Assembly: GCF_014201655.1 (NCBI RefSeq)
Contig: NZ_JACHEX010000003.1
Coordinates: forward strand, 62,001 to 126,000
Reading direction: 5' to 3'
Origin: Thermosipho japonicus
Lineage (GTDB): Bacteria > Thermotogota > Thermotogae > Thermotogales > Fervidobacteriaceae
DNA: 64,000 nt
Shown in pieces: positions 8,493-16,748 of the stretch. Under the pieces are notes generated by a model that was not told the origin of the DNA, made no database searches, and worked only from the letters and a program-made list of their open reading frames with translations. How positions within the stretch are numbered: the stretch's first letter is position 1; every line of letters starts with the position of its first letter. Made by a program: the position numbers and the translations under genes.

Positions 8493-9896
8493 ATGAAATT
8501 TGTTGATAGAATTGACGAAATAAAATTTTTAGAAAAAGAGTACAATAAAAAAACTTCTTCCTTTATAGTATTGTATGGCAGAAGAAGAGTGGGAAAGACA
8601 AGACTTATAAAAGAATTCATCAAAAACAAAGATAGTGTATATTTTTTGGCAACCGAGGAAAGTGAAACAGAAAATATTAAAACATTCCAAAATATCCTCT
8701 ATTCAAAATATAAAATCCCACTGCTTGATAATAACAAATTATTAAGCTGGAATGACCTTTTTTATATAATTTCAACCTTAAAATTTGAGAAAAAACTAAT
8801 TATAGTGATAGATGAATTCCAATATTTATTAAAGTCTAATAAAGGCTTTTCATCTATTTTGCAAAAAGCATGGGATGAATATTTGAAAGATAAAAATATA
8901 ATGCTAATTATTTCTGGATCGGCACTTTCTATGATAAAAAGAGAAGTTCTTTCATATTCAAGTCCACTATATGGAAGAAGAACTGGTCAAATAAATCTTA
9001 AGCCAATTAAATTTAAATATTTCAAAGAGTTTTTTGAAAATAAAAATATTGACTTAATAAAACTCTATTCTTTAACTGGGGGAATTCCAAAATATATAGA
9101 AATATTAGAATTAAAAGAGAATATATACGACACTATTAAAGAAAATTTTTTAAACGTTAATTCTTATCTATTCGAAGAGCCCTATCTTTTACTGGAAAAA
9201 GAGTTGAAAGATATAGGATCATATTTTTCAATAATAAAGGTCATCGCGAACGGAAATAATAAACTCTCAAAAATTTCAGCAAGCCTTGGCATAAAGCAAA
9301 CATCTCTAAGCTATTATCTAAACAATCTAATCGAGCTTGATATATTGGAAAGAGAAGTTCCGATTTTAGAAAAAAATCCACAAACAAGTAAAAAAGGAAT
9401 ATATAAAATAAAAGATAATTTTTTAAATTTTTGGTTTAAGTTTATATATCCGTATAAAAGTTATATAGAAATTGGAAACATTGATTTTGTTATGAACATA
9501 ATAAAAAAATCCTTTATTGAAAGACATGTAAGCTTTATATTCGAAGATATCAGTAGAGAAGAATTGATAGATTTAAATTTAAATGATAAATTACCAGTGA
9601 AATTATCAAAAATTGGAAGATGGTGGGACAAAAACTTGGAAATTGATATTGTAGGAGTAGACAAAGAAAATAAACCAATTCTTTTTGGAGAGTGTAAATA
9701 TACAAAAAAACCAGTAGATTTAGATGTGTATTATGTTTTGGTAGAGAAATCAAAAAAGCTTTTAAAAGATAACAATCATAATAATTTGTATTTTGTTTTC
9801 TTTTCGTATAATGGATATACAAAAAATTTTATAGATAAAGCAAAAAAGGAAAAAAATATACTTATTTTTGAAGGAGATTTATCCGAAAATTATTAA
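8493..9896 (+). CDS. P-loop ATPase with PD-(D/E)XK domain (ATPase_2 + DUF234)
   Basis: 467 residues; the ATG at 8493 follows GAGGCGAT. Walker A GRRRVGKT (Lys35), Walker B VIDEFQYL, sensor ISGSALS and YGRRTGQ mark the ATPase_2 family. A middle helix-turn-helix-like segment is followed by a DUF234 C-terminus with LNFWFKFIYPYKSY and LEIDIVG...FGECKY. It is a paralog of 3096-4478, with the same domain order and several shared motifs, and its start shows where that gene probably begins. It is followed by a decayed AbiEii gene on the other strand. Role unknown. Confidence 0.9.
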   Translation: MKFVDRIDEIKFLEKEYNKKTSSFIVLYGRRRVGKTRLIKEFIKNKDSVYFLATEESETENIKTFQNILYSKYKIPLLDNNKLLSWNDLFYIISTLKFEKKLIIVIDEFQYLLKSNKGFSSILQKAWDEYLKDKNIMLIISGSALSMIKREVLSYSSPLYGRRTGQINLKPIKFKYFKEFFENKNIDLIKLYSLTGGIPKYIEILELKENIYDTIKENFLNVNSYLFEEPYLLLEKELKDIGSYFSIIKVIANGNNKLSKISASLGIKQTSLSYYLNNLIELDILEREVPILEKNPQTSKKGIYKIKDNFLNFWFKFIYPYKSYIEIGNIDFVMNIIKKSFIERHVSFIFEDISREELIDLNLNDKLPVKLSKIGRWWDKNLEIDIVGVDKENKPILFGECKYTKKPVDLDVYYVLVEKSKKLLKDNNHNNLYFVFFSYNGYTKNFIDKAKKEKNILIFEGDLSENY

Positions 9897-9934
9897 GATT
9901 TAGCAAGGTAAAAAAGCTAGCGATTTTTTGAAAT

Positions 9935-10421
9935 CTAAAACTTAATATATTCTCTAAAAAACCTAACAAAATCATTAAAAAATTTCTTTATAGCACTCCA
10001 CTTTTCTTCAACTTCTCTAAAATCTTTATTTTTTTCTGCATCTTCAAAATAAACTAAAGCTTTAAGAAAAATAAGAGGATTATATCCTTTATATTTAGTC
10101 TCAAGCATCGAAACTAGCTCCTTGATAGTCCATCTATGAATATTAATTAAAAACCAAAGATCCTAGAAATCTTTTTTTAGTCCTCTTTGAGCTATAGCAC
10201 TCATTTTCATACATGCAATATCTTCATCACTTGCCAAATAAAGCTTTCCAACTTTATCAGGTTGCTTTAAAAGCGGGTATTTATATTCAAATAAGGAAAC
10301 CTTAATATCGTCTAACTCAAATATAAGCGCCTGAGGTTCTAACAATTTCTACGTTCAGTTTCCTGTATATTGTATTTTCATATACATTTGAAAAATCTTT
10401 ATCTGGAAATAGTTGAAACAT
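9935..10421 (-). pseudogene. AbiEii-type nucleotidyltransferase toxin remnant
   Basis: The minus strand reads FQLFPDKDFSNVYENTIYRKLN, then after a frame change DDIKVSLFEYKYPLLKQP, then YLASDEDIACMKMSAIAQRG and LKKDF. An in-frame TAG (10165-10163) is followed at once by DLWFLINIHRW and a further 60 residues to a stop at 9935. This is the C-terminal two-thirds of an AbiEii/AbiGii nucleotidyltransferase; the N-terminal catalytic GS segment is gone. The amber codon replaces the residue normally found in KKDF-x-DLWFL. No AbiEi-type antitoxin is visible. Non-functional. Confidence 0.65.
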
Positions 10422-10450
10422 CTAAAAATTTAAAAATATTAAACAAAAGT

Positions 10451-10533
10451 GTCGTTATTTATCGAATAGATTAGACAAAAGCGTGCGCTTTTATCGAATG
10501 TGGTCGAAAAAAAAGAACAGTTTGTGTTATAAT
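10451..10533 (+). promoter_or_regulatory. Promoter with direct and inverted repeats
   Basis: TTTATCGAAT occurs at 10458-10467 and 10490-10499, 32 bp apart (three helical turns). Between them lies a hairpin-like AAAAGCG-TG-CGCTTTT (10477-10492). TATAAT follows at 10528-10533. The motif set is unlike those of the other ATPase genes. Confidence 0.5.
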
Positions 10534-10569
10534 TTTATTGAAATACAATACAAAAAGGGGATGAATAAA

Positions 10570-11958
10570 ATGAATTTTGATGATTTATACATAATGAACC
10601 CCTGGTGGAAATTTAAAAATGAAGTTTATAACGATAAACACATAGTTTCATTTGAAAATAGTAAATTCAAGTATTATCCAGAAAAATTATTTAGAGAAAT
10701 AGATTTATCAAATCCTGGTATATACACCTTAAGAGGCCCCAGACAAATAGGAAAAACTACATTTCTAAAGCTTTTAACAAAAAAACTCATTAAAAATAAC
10801 GCAAACCCATTAAATATATTCTATCTAACATGTGACGGTTTAAAAGACAGACATGAATTAACAGAAATTCTCAAAGTTTATTTTCAAACATACAACACAC
10901 CAAAAGAAGAAATGAAATATATTTTTCTAGACGAAGTAACTTCAATAGAAGACTGGCAATATTCAATAAAATATTTGGCAGATATTGGACTTTTAGATAA
11001 TTCTTTGCTAATTCTTACAGGTTCATCGGCATACGATTTAAAAAGCTCAAGTGAAAGACTTCCTGGAAGAAAAGGGTATGGAAAAGATTTAGTTTATCTT
11101 CCAATAACTTTCAGAGAATTTTTAAAAAACTTAAAGGTTGAAATTGAGAAAAAAGAAATTGAAGAAATTTTATCTCTGTCTGAAGAAGAATTAAAATCAT
11201 TACAATTTAAATATTCATATATTCAAGAATATTTCTTAAAATATATAAATTGTGGTGGTTTTCCTACAATTATTGATGAATTTCTTAATACTGGAACAAT
11301 CAGTGAATTAACAAGAAAAATTTACAAAGATTTTATCTTGGGAGATGCAGAAAAATACATAAAATCAAGGACGAGTATTATAGAAATCTTCAAAAAGATT
11401 CCAGATATAATAGGCCAGCGATTTTCTTGGAATTCTTTAAAAGAACATTTAAGTGGTGTTTTTGAAAGTGTTGATACCGTACAAAAATACTTTGGATATT
11501 TTGGATACAGCTTTATCTTTTCAACTCTTTTCTTTGTGGACATTTCCAAAAAAACAATAAAGCCAAAAAAACAAAAGAAAATTTATCCAGTGGATAATAT
11601 CGTAAATTTAGTAATTTACGACTTAACTGGAAAAGAAATAGGACTGCCTCAACGCATTGAAATGTTAACCCTTAACCACATTTTAAAAAATGAAGACGTA
11701 GTTGATAATGGTTTAAACTTATACCACGGTCCCTTTTTTTGGTATTCCGATCGCGGTAACGAAATTGATTTTGTTTTTGATTACAAAGGAAAATTAATTC
11801 CCATTGAAGTAAAATACCAAAATAAGATAAATAAATTTGATTATTTTGGCATGAAAAAAGTTTTTAAAAAAGGGATTTTAATAACTAAAGATACAGCTTT
11901 TAAAGATGAAAATATAGTTGGAATTCCTGCATGGTTATTTTTTGCTGTTAAAGAATAA
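10570..11958 (+). CDS. P-loop ATPase with PD-(D/E)XK domain (AAA_14 + DUF4143), paralog 2
   Basis: 462 residues from the ATG at 10570, eight bases after GGGG; an ATG at 10561 has no room for a ribosome site. The N-terminus MNFDDLYIMNPWW, Walker A GPRQIGKTT (Lys62), Walker B IFLDEVT, sensor LTGSSAYDL, ERLPGRKG and the C-terminal EIDFVF...IPIEVKY mirror the gene at 7015, which is clearly a paralog. The two are separated by the ATPase_2/DUF234 gene and the AbiEii remnant, so the cluster is interleaved rather than a simple tandem array. Function unknown; both nucleotide-binding and nuclease-like residues are intact. Confidence 0.9.
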   Translation: MNFDDLYIMNPWWKFKNEVYNDKHIVSFENSKFKYYPEKLFREIDLSNPGIYTLRGPRQIGKTTFLKLLTKKLIKNNANPLNIFYLTCDGLKDRHELTEILKVYFQTYNTPKEEMKYIFLDEVTSIEDWQYSIKYLADIGLLDNSLLILTGSSAYDLKSSSERLPGRKGYGKDLVYLPITFREFLKNLKVEIEKKEIEEILSLSEEELKSLQFKYSYIQEYFLKYINCGGFPTIIDEFLNTGTISELTRKIYKDFILGDAEKYIKSRTSIIEIFKKIPDIIGQRFSWNSLKEHLSGVFESVDTVQKYFGYFGYSFIFSTLFFVDISKKTIKPKKQKKIYPVDNIVNLVIYDLTGKEIGLPQRIEMLTLNHILKNEDVVDNGLNLYHGPFFWYSDRGNEIDFVFDYKGKLIPIEVKYQNKINKFDYFGMKKVFKKGILITKDTAFKDENIVGIPAWLFFAVKE

Positions 11959-12101
11959 AAATAACTTTGGAATTTTTTACATAGTATTTTACAAGGTTGA
12001 CAAGATTAATCTTTGAGCAAGGCATAGCCAGCATAAGTAGCTTTTATTAGCGACTTTTACTTATCTTTAAACCTGAATTTTTCAAAACAATCTTTTCTTT
12101 T

Positions 12102-12159
12102 GTCACATCTATATACATATTTTCTACAATAGTCACATTGTCACAAAATATGTTATAAT
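12102..12159 (+). promoter_or_regulatory. Promoter with GTCACA repeats
   Basis: GTCACA occurs at 12102-12107, 12132-12137 and 12140-12145, followed by TATAAT at 12154-12159. Three further copies lie just after the gene (13347-13352, 13376-13381, 13384-13389). The position of the -10 box shows that an ATG at 12158 cannot be the start and supports the GTG at 12179. Confidence 0.55.
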
Positions 12160-12178
12160 GACTTTAGGGGTGATCAAT

Positions 12179-13342
12179 GTGGAAAATAAAAAGCTTAAAT
12201 ATATAGTTGAAGCCTTATTTGACAAACCGATTGATGACAAAGAGCTTTTAGTAAACAGAAAAAAGCAACTGGAACACTTAAATAAAATTGCATATTTTCA
12301 GCCAATGGGCATCTTTGGGGTATGCGGTGAAACAGGCGTTGGAAAAACAACTACACTAAACTTTATCAATGCAGAAAATGCAAAAAGACTATATATACTA
12401 ATTACTGAAAAAGACTCTAAGGAAGTAATAATAGGTGATTTTCTATACAAACTTTCTCTTTTAGAAATAAATTCAAAAAATAAAAAGGTTAGAAAATTAG
12501 CAACTGAGGCAAGAGATTTTATACTGAACGAAATGAGTTACAATACCTCATACGGTGGTGGAGTTAGTTTTGCTGCAAATGTTTCATATGAAAAATCAAT
12601 AAACAATAAAAAGAGATTTAATATTTATTCAGTTAAAGAATACATCGACAATCTCTTATCTTTGCTAATAGAAGAATATGGCAAAGTATTGATCATAATA
12701 GATGAACTAGATAAGGAAAAAAAAGAAGAAGTTTTAAATATTTTAGATTCTCTAAAAAGTGTTTTGTTTAAAGAAAATATAATAACAATTGTTTCATTAC
12801 CATTTTCTATATATAGAGAATATTCAAATGATAGAATGAGGTGGAATGAAAGCGGTAATTTAGAAAATATATTTAAAGATATGGTCTTTCTTGAACCATT
12901 AACATCAGAAGATATTAAAAAGATGATTCTAAAAAGAATAAAAGAATACCCTGATTACTTTGAAATGGACGCACTAGATGAAATAGCAACTTTCAGCGAT
13001 GGAAATCCAAGAGATGCTCTGTGGATAGCACAGCAAGTAGTACTCTTTAATACCGATAAAAATAAAATTACCAAAGAGTTAGTTAAAAAAGGAATAAGAA
13101 GAATAATCTCTCAAAACCTTAACAATTCACTGTCTTTTACAGATATACAAAAAACAATATTAAAAGAGCTTGCAAAAGAACCGGTAGATAGAACTACACT
13201 TGTCAAAAGGCTCGAAAAAAAGGTAAAACGCCAGACTGTTTATACATACATTAACAGAATGAAAGATGAAGGTATTATACTTGAAAAATCTGGAATACTG
13301 TATTTACCATCAAAGATAAAATATTATGTAGAAATTCTTTAA
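12179..13342 (+). CDS. Orc1/Cdc6-like AAA ATPase with C-terminal winged helix
   Basis: 387 residues from a GTG at 12179, eight bases after GGGG. Walker A is CGETGVGKTTT (Lys56), Walker B is VLIIIDELDK, and GNPRDALW near residue 280 resembles a sensor-2 arginine region. The last 80 residues (RTTLVKRLEKKVKRQTVYTY, then EGIILEK) form a winged-helix DNA-binding domain. This order resembles archaeal Orc1/Cdc6 initiators and related ATPases; unlike the other ATPases here there is no nuclease-like tail. GTCACA repeats on both sides of the gene resemble iterons, so it could be a replication-initiator-like or autoregulated DNA-binding ATPase. That role is inferred. Confidence 0.8.
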   Translation: MENKKLKYIVEALFDKPIDDKELLVNRKKQLEHLNKIAYFQPMGIFGVCGETGVGKTTTLNFINAENAKRLYILITEKDSKEVIIGDFLYKLSLLEINSKNKKVRKLATEARDFILNEMSYNTSYGGGVSFAANVSYEKSINNKKRFNIYSVKEYIDNLLSLLIEEYGKVLIIIDELDKEKKEEVLNILDSLKSVLFKENIITIVSLPFSIYREYSNDRMRWNESGNLENIFKDMVFLEPLTSEDIKKMILKRIKEYPDYFEMDALDEIATFSDGNPRDALWIAQQVVLFNTDKNKITKELVKKGIRRIISQNLNNSLSFTDIQKTILKELAKEPVDRTTLVKRLEKKVKRQTVYTYINRMKDEGIILEKSGILYLPSKIKYYVEIL

Positions 13343-13476
13343 ATTTGTCACAGCTTTAGACAAAATTATTCGATTGTCACACAGTCACAAATAAACTTTA
13401 GAATCCTCTTGCATAAAAGTCATTTAACGCTAAAAATATTAAGTTAGCACATGATAAGGAGAGTTTAAAAAATAAA

Positions 13477-14886
13477 TTATTCATCTTGAATGAAAAAGTC
13501 TCTGGCTTTATTTAATTCATAATAAACTTTTGAGCCTTTACCTTTTCTTTTTAAAATACCTTTATCTACCATATTTTTCAAAATATCTCTTGCTCTTCTT
13601 TCTTTTACATTAAAAAGTTGTTCAACATCAACTCTAGTAATCTTATCATTCTTATAAAGAAAATCCAATATTTTATTTTCATACCCGGCACTATCCGGCA
13701 CTCCCCCGGCACTATCCGGCACTCCCCCGGCACTATCCGGCACTTTGTAAATTATTACTTTAAAAAATGCTCCGTCATCAATAAATTCTGGTTCTTTTAA
13801 ATTTCTTGCCTTACATAATTCCACAATTCTCTTTATTCCCGTTCCCCACTGTTCAACATAACCTATTTCTTTAAAAAATCTTGCAATAACTCTATTTCTA
13901 ATTTCTGAGCGACCTTGCAGAATAAGATCAACACTTAGATTCCCCGGAAGTCCACCCGGAGAAGTTATTTCAACTCTATCATCAAAAATTGCAAGTTTGA
14001 TATCTGATCCTTTAATCGAATAGTCCCTATGAACAACAGCATTCACTAAAGCTTCTCTGATTGCTTCAATTGGAACAATATAACTATCTTCCCTTTTTAA
14101 TCCTTTTATCTCTCCTCTTTTTTCAATGTGTTCCATGGCAAAGTTGAATGCACTTTCAACTTGCTTATAAAGAGGTCCAGAATACTCTTTTTGATCAATA
14201 AATTCTTTTGTGGATAAGCTAATTCCTTTAAATCTTGCACAGCTAATTTTGGCATAATCAAAAAGATTATTTTTACCAATTAACAGTGCCCCACCCACTG
14301 TTAAATAATCTCTTTGCCTTATATTCTTCAATATTTTTAGATTATATAAATCAGACTTTGTCAATTTTTTACCCGTTAAGTTTAGAAAATCTTTTTTTAG
14401 ATTAGAAATTTCCTTTTCATTATAGCTTGCATCATAGATTATATCTTCATCATAAGACATGTTAAATTTTTGCCTCTCAAGCGACCGTATTATCTCTTCA
14501 CTTGCTTTTCTTGTTGTGGCTCCAATTCTAATATATACTTCCTTAGTTTTACTTTTCAAATAATACGGTTTTTGTGGTCCAGGATAAATTTCAACCACAA
14601 GTAGTTTTTTATTCCCAACATTTTCAATATATATTTCAGGTATAATCGTCGGAAAGCATTTATCATGTATCATGTTTGTTATACTATCCATTAAAGAAAA
14701 AATTTCATCTTCCAAAATTCCAACTATCTCTCTTGTTTTATCTTTTATTCCAAAAATTATTTTTCCACCTGAACCATTAGCAAATGCTACAACAGTTTTC
14801 AAAAAAGATTCCTTATTCTTAGCAGAAAGCCTTTCTTTAAATTCTAAATTTTTACCTTCACCTTTTCTAATTTCAGAAAGTATCAT
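13477..14886 (-). CDS. AlbA_2/Schlafen-type putative transcriptional regulator
   Basis: 469 residues; the ATG at 14886 has GAGGTGG upstream. The N-terminus (EGKNLEFKE, FANGSGGKIIFGIKD) is an AlbA_2/Schlafen-AAA-like domain. The middle (REALVNAVVHRDYS, GGLPGNL, EQWGTGI) is the HATPase-like C-terminal domain usual in this 'RecG-like regulator' family. The last 60 residues form a winged helix (RVDVEQLFNVKERRARDIL). A linker of three VPDSAGG repeats is encoded by a 21-base tandem repeat. Such proteins are common next to toxins and mobile elements. The promoter again contains a private palindrome (14925-14967). Confidence 0.85.
   Translation of the reverse strand: MILSEIRKGEGKNLEFKERLSAKNKESFLKTVVAFANGSGGKIIFGIKDKTREIVGILEDEIFSLMDSITNMIHDKCFPTIIPEIYIENVGNKKLLVVEIYPGPQKPYYLKSKTKEVYIRIGATTRKASEEIIRSLERQKFNMSYDEDIIYDASYNEKEISNLKKDFLNLTGKKLTKSDLYNLKILKNIRQRDYLTVGGALLIGKNNLFDYAKISCARFKGISLSTKEFIDQKEYSGPLYKQVESAFNFAMEHIEKRGEIKGLKREDSYIVPIEAIREALVNAVVHRDYSIKGSDIKLAIFDDRVEITSPGGLPGNLSVDLILQGRSEIRNRVIARFFKEIGYVEQWGTGIKRIVELCKARNLKEPEFIDDGAFFKVIIYKVPDSAGGVPDSAGGVPDSAGYENKILDFLYKNDKITRVDVEQLFNVKERRARDILKNMVDKGILKRKGKGSKVYYELNKARDFFIQDE
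13684..13746 (-). repeat. Three 21-bp tandem repeats inside the AlbA_2 gene
   Basis: A CCGGCACT-rich unit repeats at 13684, 13705 and 13726, with the last copy altered at its end. It is far more GC-rich than its surroundings and encodes VPDSAGG three times in a linker. Each unit itself contains CCGGCACT twice. The length keeps the frame open, so copy number could vary without a frameshift. Confidence 0.9.
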
Positions 14887-14924
14887 ACTTCCACCTCAAT
14901 CAAAAAATTAGATAAACCCTTTGA

Positions 14925-14967
14925 TTAACCATATTATATTCAAATACAAATATTACATATGGGTTAA
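14925..14967 (-). promoter_or_regulatory. Promoter/operator of the AlbA_2 gene
   Basis: Arms TTAACC-ATAT (14925-14934) and ATAT-GGGTTAA (14957-14967) pair with one bulged base. A minus-strand TATAAT (14938-14933) lies between them, about 47 bases upstream of the ATG at 14886. The arms would flank or cover both promoter boxes. Confidence 0.5.
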
Positions 14968-15541
14968 TAACACTTTGGAAAAGAAACATCAAAAAACTAG
15001 GATTTTTATTTATTCTTATCTTAAAAACTCTATTATTTGTAATTTGTAATACCATCTGAAATATATCTTAAAGTATTAATCTAACTTTATTAATTAAAAA
15101 CTAAAACTAACAATCAACTAATTTTGCTGGAAAATTTTATATTATAAAAAAGTCACAAATAAAAAAATGTATCTGCTACTTTAACCCATGAAAAATGTTA
15201 AACCTTTTGACTTTAGAATCTAAACTATTGTCCACAAATTTAATTACTCCTTAATATATAATTCCTTAACAAAATGAATTCAAAGTTTGTAGATTTTAAG
15301 CATATTTAGAACTTCACCATATTTTTATCTTAATTAGTTCAACCTATTATTTTCATTATATCAAATAATTTATTAGAAAAATATTACGTGAAAAAAATGC
15401 TCAAAACACCAGAAAAGTTAAATTTCAATTTTTAATTCAAAAAGTAGTTTTTAGTTTATAAAAATTTTGTGCTTTTTATTAGTTTTTAGCTATAAGTTAA
15501 AATGATTTTTATAAAAATATTAATGAACAATGTTAAATGCA
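14968..15541. other. Long gene-free interval
   Basis: About 570 AT-rich bases between the AlbA_2 promoter and the 3' end of the CRISPR effector operon. No ORF with a ribosome site, no tandem repeat and no convincing terminator is seen. Confidence 0.5.
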
Positions 15542-16369
15542 CTAATCTTTAAAATTTTTTAACAATTTTCCTTTTTCTAACTTATAATTTTCAAGCTCCA
15601 CTATTTTTTCCTTATTATTTGTATCCCACAAAAAGAGTAATTTTTCTTCTTTTATTTTCAACGTAGCTCCATTTATCATATTTTCTATATCTACAATTAA
15701 TTCACCCATTTTATCTAAGTTTTCACTATTAAATTCTTCTTCATTAATTTCCAAAAAATTATATTTTTTGAATTTTGAAATTTCTTCACATTCATTTATG
15801 TACTCTAATTTCAAAAGTCCTAAGCCATATTTTATATCCCCACCAACAAATATTTCAAGCCCACTCTTTAAAAAACTTAATAATTTTTGATCTTTAACAT
15901 TTAAAATTCCAACCCAATAAAGTGAAATATTATCATCTAACTCTCTTACAAATTCTTCCCTTGGCCTTGGCAAAATCACATCGATCTCGTGAAGAGATTC
16001 ATCCTTGGCAGATCTAAGTACCGGCGATATTGCCGTTGAAATAATCGTATCAACAAACATTGTTCTAAATTTTTCTTCTGAAAAATTTCCCAAATAAAGT
16101 TTTCCATCCCTTAAACTTAAAAATAAAACATTATTTCCTCTTTTATCAAAAGAAGGCCAAAAACACGAAATTTCTTCAAAAACCTTGTCTATATCTTCAT
16201 AGCTTCCTGTATACAAACCATATATGTTTGTTAAAGCACCCCACATTGTCCATCCAGGAATAAATACTCTTGTCTCATTAATAACCCCATATCTTTTATA
16301 GCCAATATGAATTGGCTGAACTTGTTTAAATACCAATTTATACCAAGTACCTTTACTAGCACTTTCCAT
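15542..16369 (-). CDS. RAMP protein of the Cmr-like effector (Cmr3/Cas5-like)
   Basis: 275 residues from the ATG at 16369, eight bases after GGTGG. The start lies directly after the stop of cmr5 (TAA, one base, ATG). It has a RAMP fold signature: an N-terminal strand with QPIHIGY, then FIPGWTMWGALTNIYG, and a glycine-rich loop VGGDIKYGLGLLKL. The GWTMWGAL segment resembles the Cas5/Cmr3 group, and by elimination the operon still needs a Cmr3, but the similarity is weak and it could be another Cas7-type RAMP. Last gene of the operon. Confidence 0.65.
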   Translation of the reverse strand: MESASKGTWYKLVFKQVQPIHIGYKRYGVINETRVFIPGWTMWGALTNIYGLYTGSYEDIDKVFEEISCFWPSFDKRGNNVLFLSLRDGKLYLGNFSEEKFRTMFVDTIISTAISPVLRSAKDESLHEIDVILPRPREEFVRELDDNISLYWVGILNVKDQKLLSFLKSGLEIFVGGDIKYGLGLLKLEYINECEEISKFKKYNFLEINEEEFNSENLDKMGELIVDIENMINGATLKIKEEKLLFLWDTNNKEKIVELENYKLEKGKLLKNFKD

Positions 16370-16370
16370 A

Positions 16371-16748
16371 TTATTCACCACCATTTTTACCTTTACCCAT
16401 TGCCTTCACATGATATCTTGAATATACAAGAACTTTTTCAAGTACATCCTTGAAAAATAAAAGTTTTTCCAGATCTTCCGACAATTTCTCAAAAAACTTT
16501 TCAGATAAGCCTTTATCATTTTTATCTAAAATTCCAAATGATATTATTAACTCTTTTAAACCATTAAAAATTTTATCCCAAAATTCTTTATTCTTTTCAT
16601 CTTTTAATATGTTTCTTGAAAATATCCAAAGAGCATACACGCCATAATTTGACAAAACTCCAAGCATTTTATTAACATTATTCTCATTTTTTAAATATTT
16701 AACAATTTCAAAACTAGTTTTGTTTATACTTGCTTCAAGATTTTTCAT
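16371..16748 (-). CDS. cmr5: Cmr5-like small subunit
   Basis: 125 residues, nearly all helical, matching the size and composition of Cmr5 (gr11), which stacks along the target RNA in the belly of the Cmr complex. ISKNT-like early helices and the segment MLGVLSNYGVYALWIFSR fit the family. The start overlaps the stop of the preceding cmr4-like gene by 14 bases and is served by GGGGGAG. Assignment rests on size, fold and position. Confidence 0.7.
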   Translation of the reverse strand: MKNLEASINKTSFEIVKYLKNENNVNKMLGVLSNYGVYALWIFSRNILKDEKNKEFWDKIFNGLKELIISFGILDKNDKGLSEKFFEKLSEDLEKLLFFKDVLEKVLVYSRYHVKAMGKGKNGGE

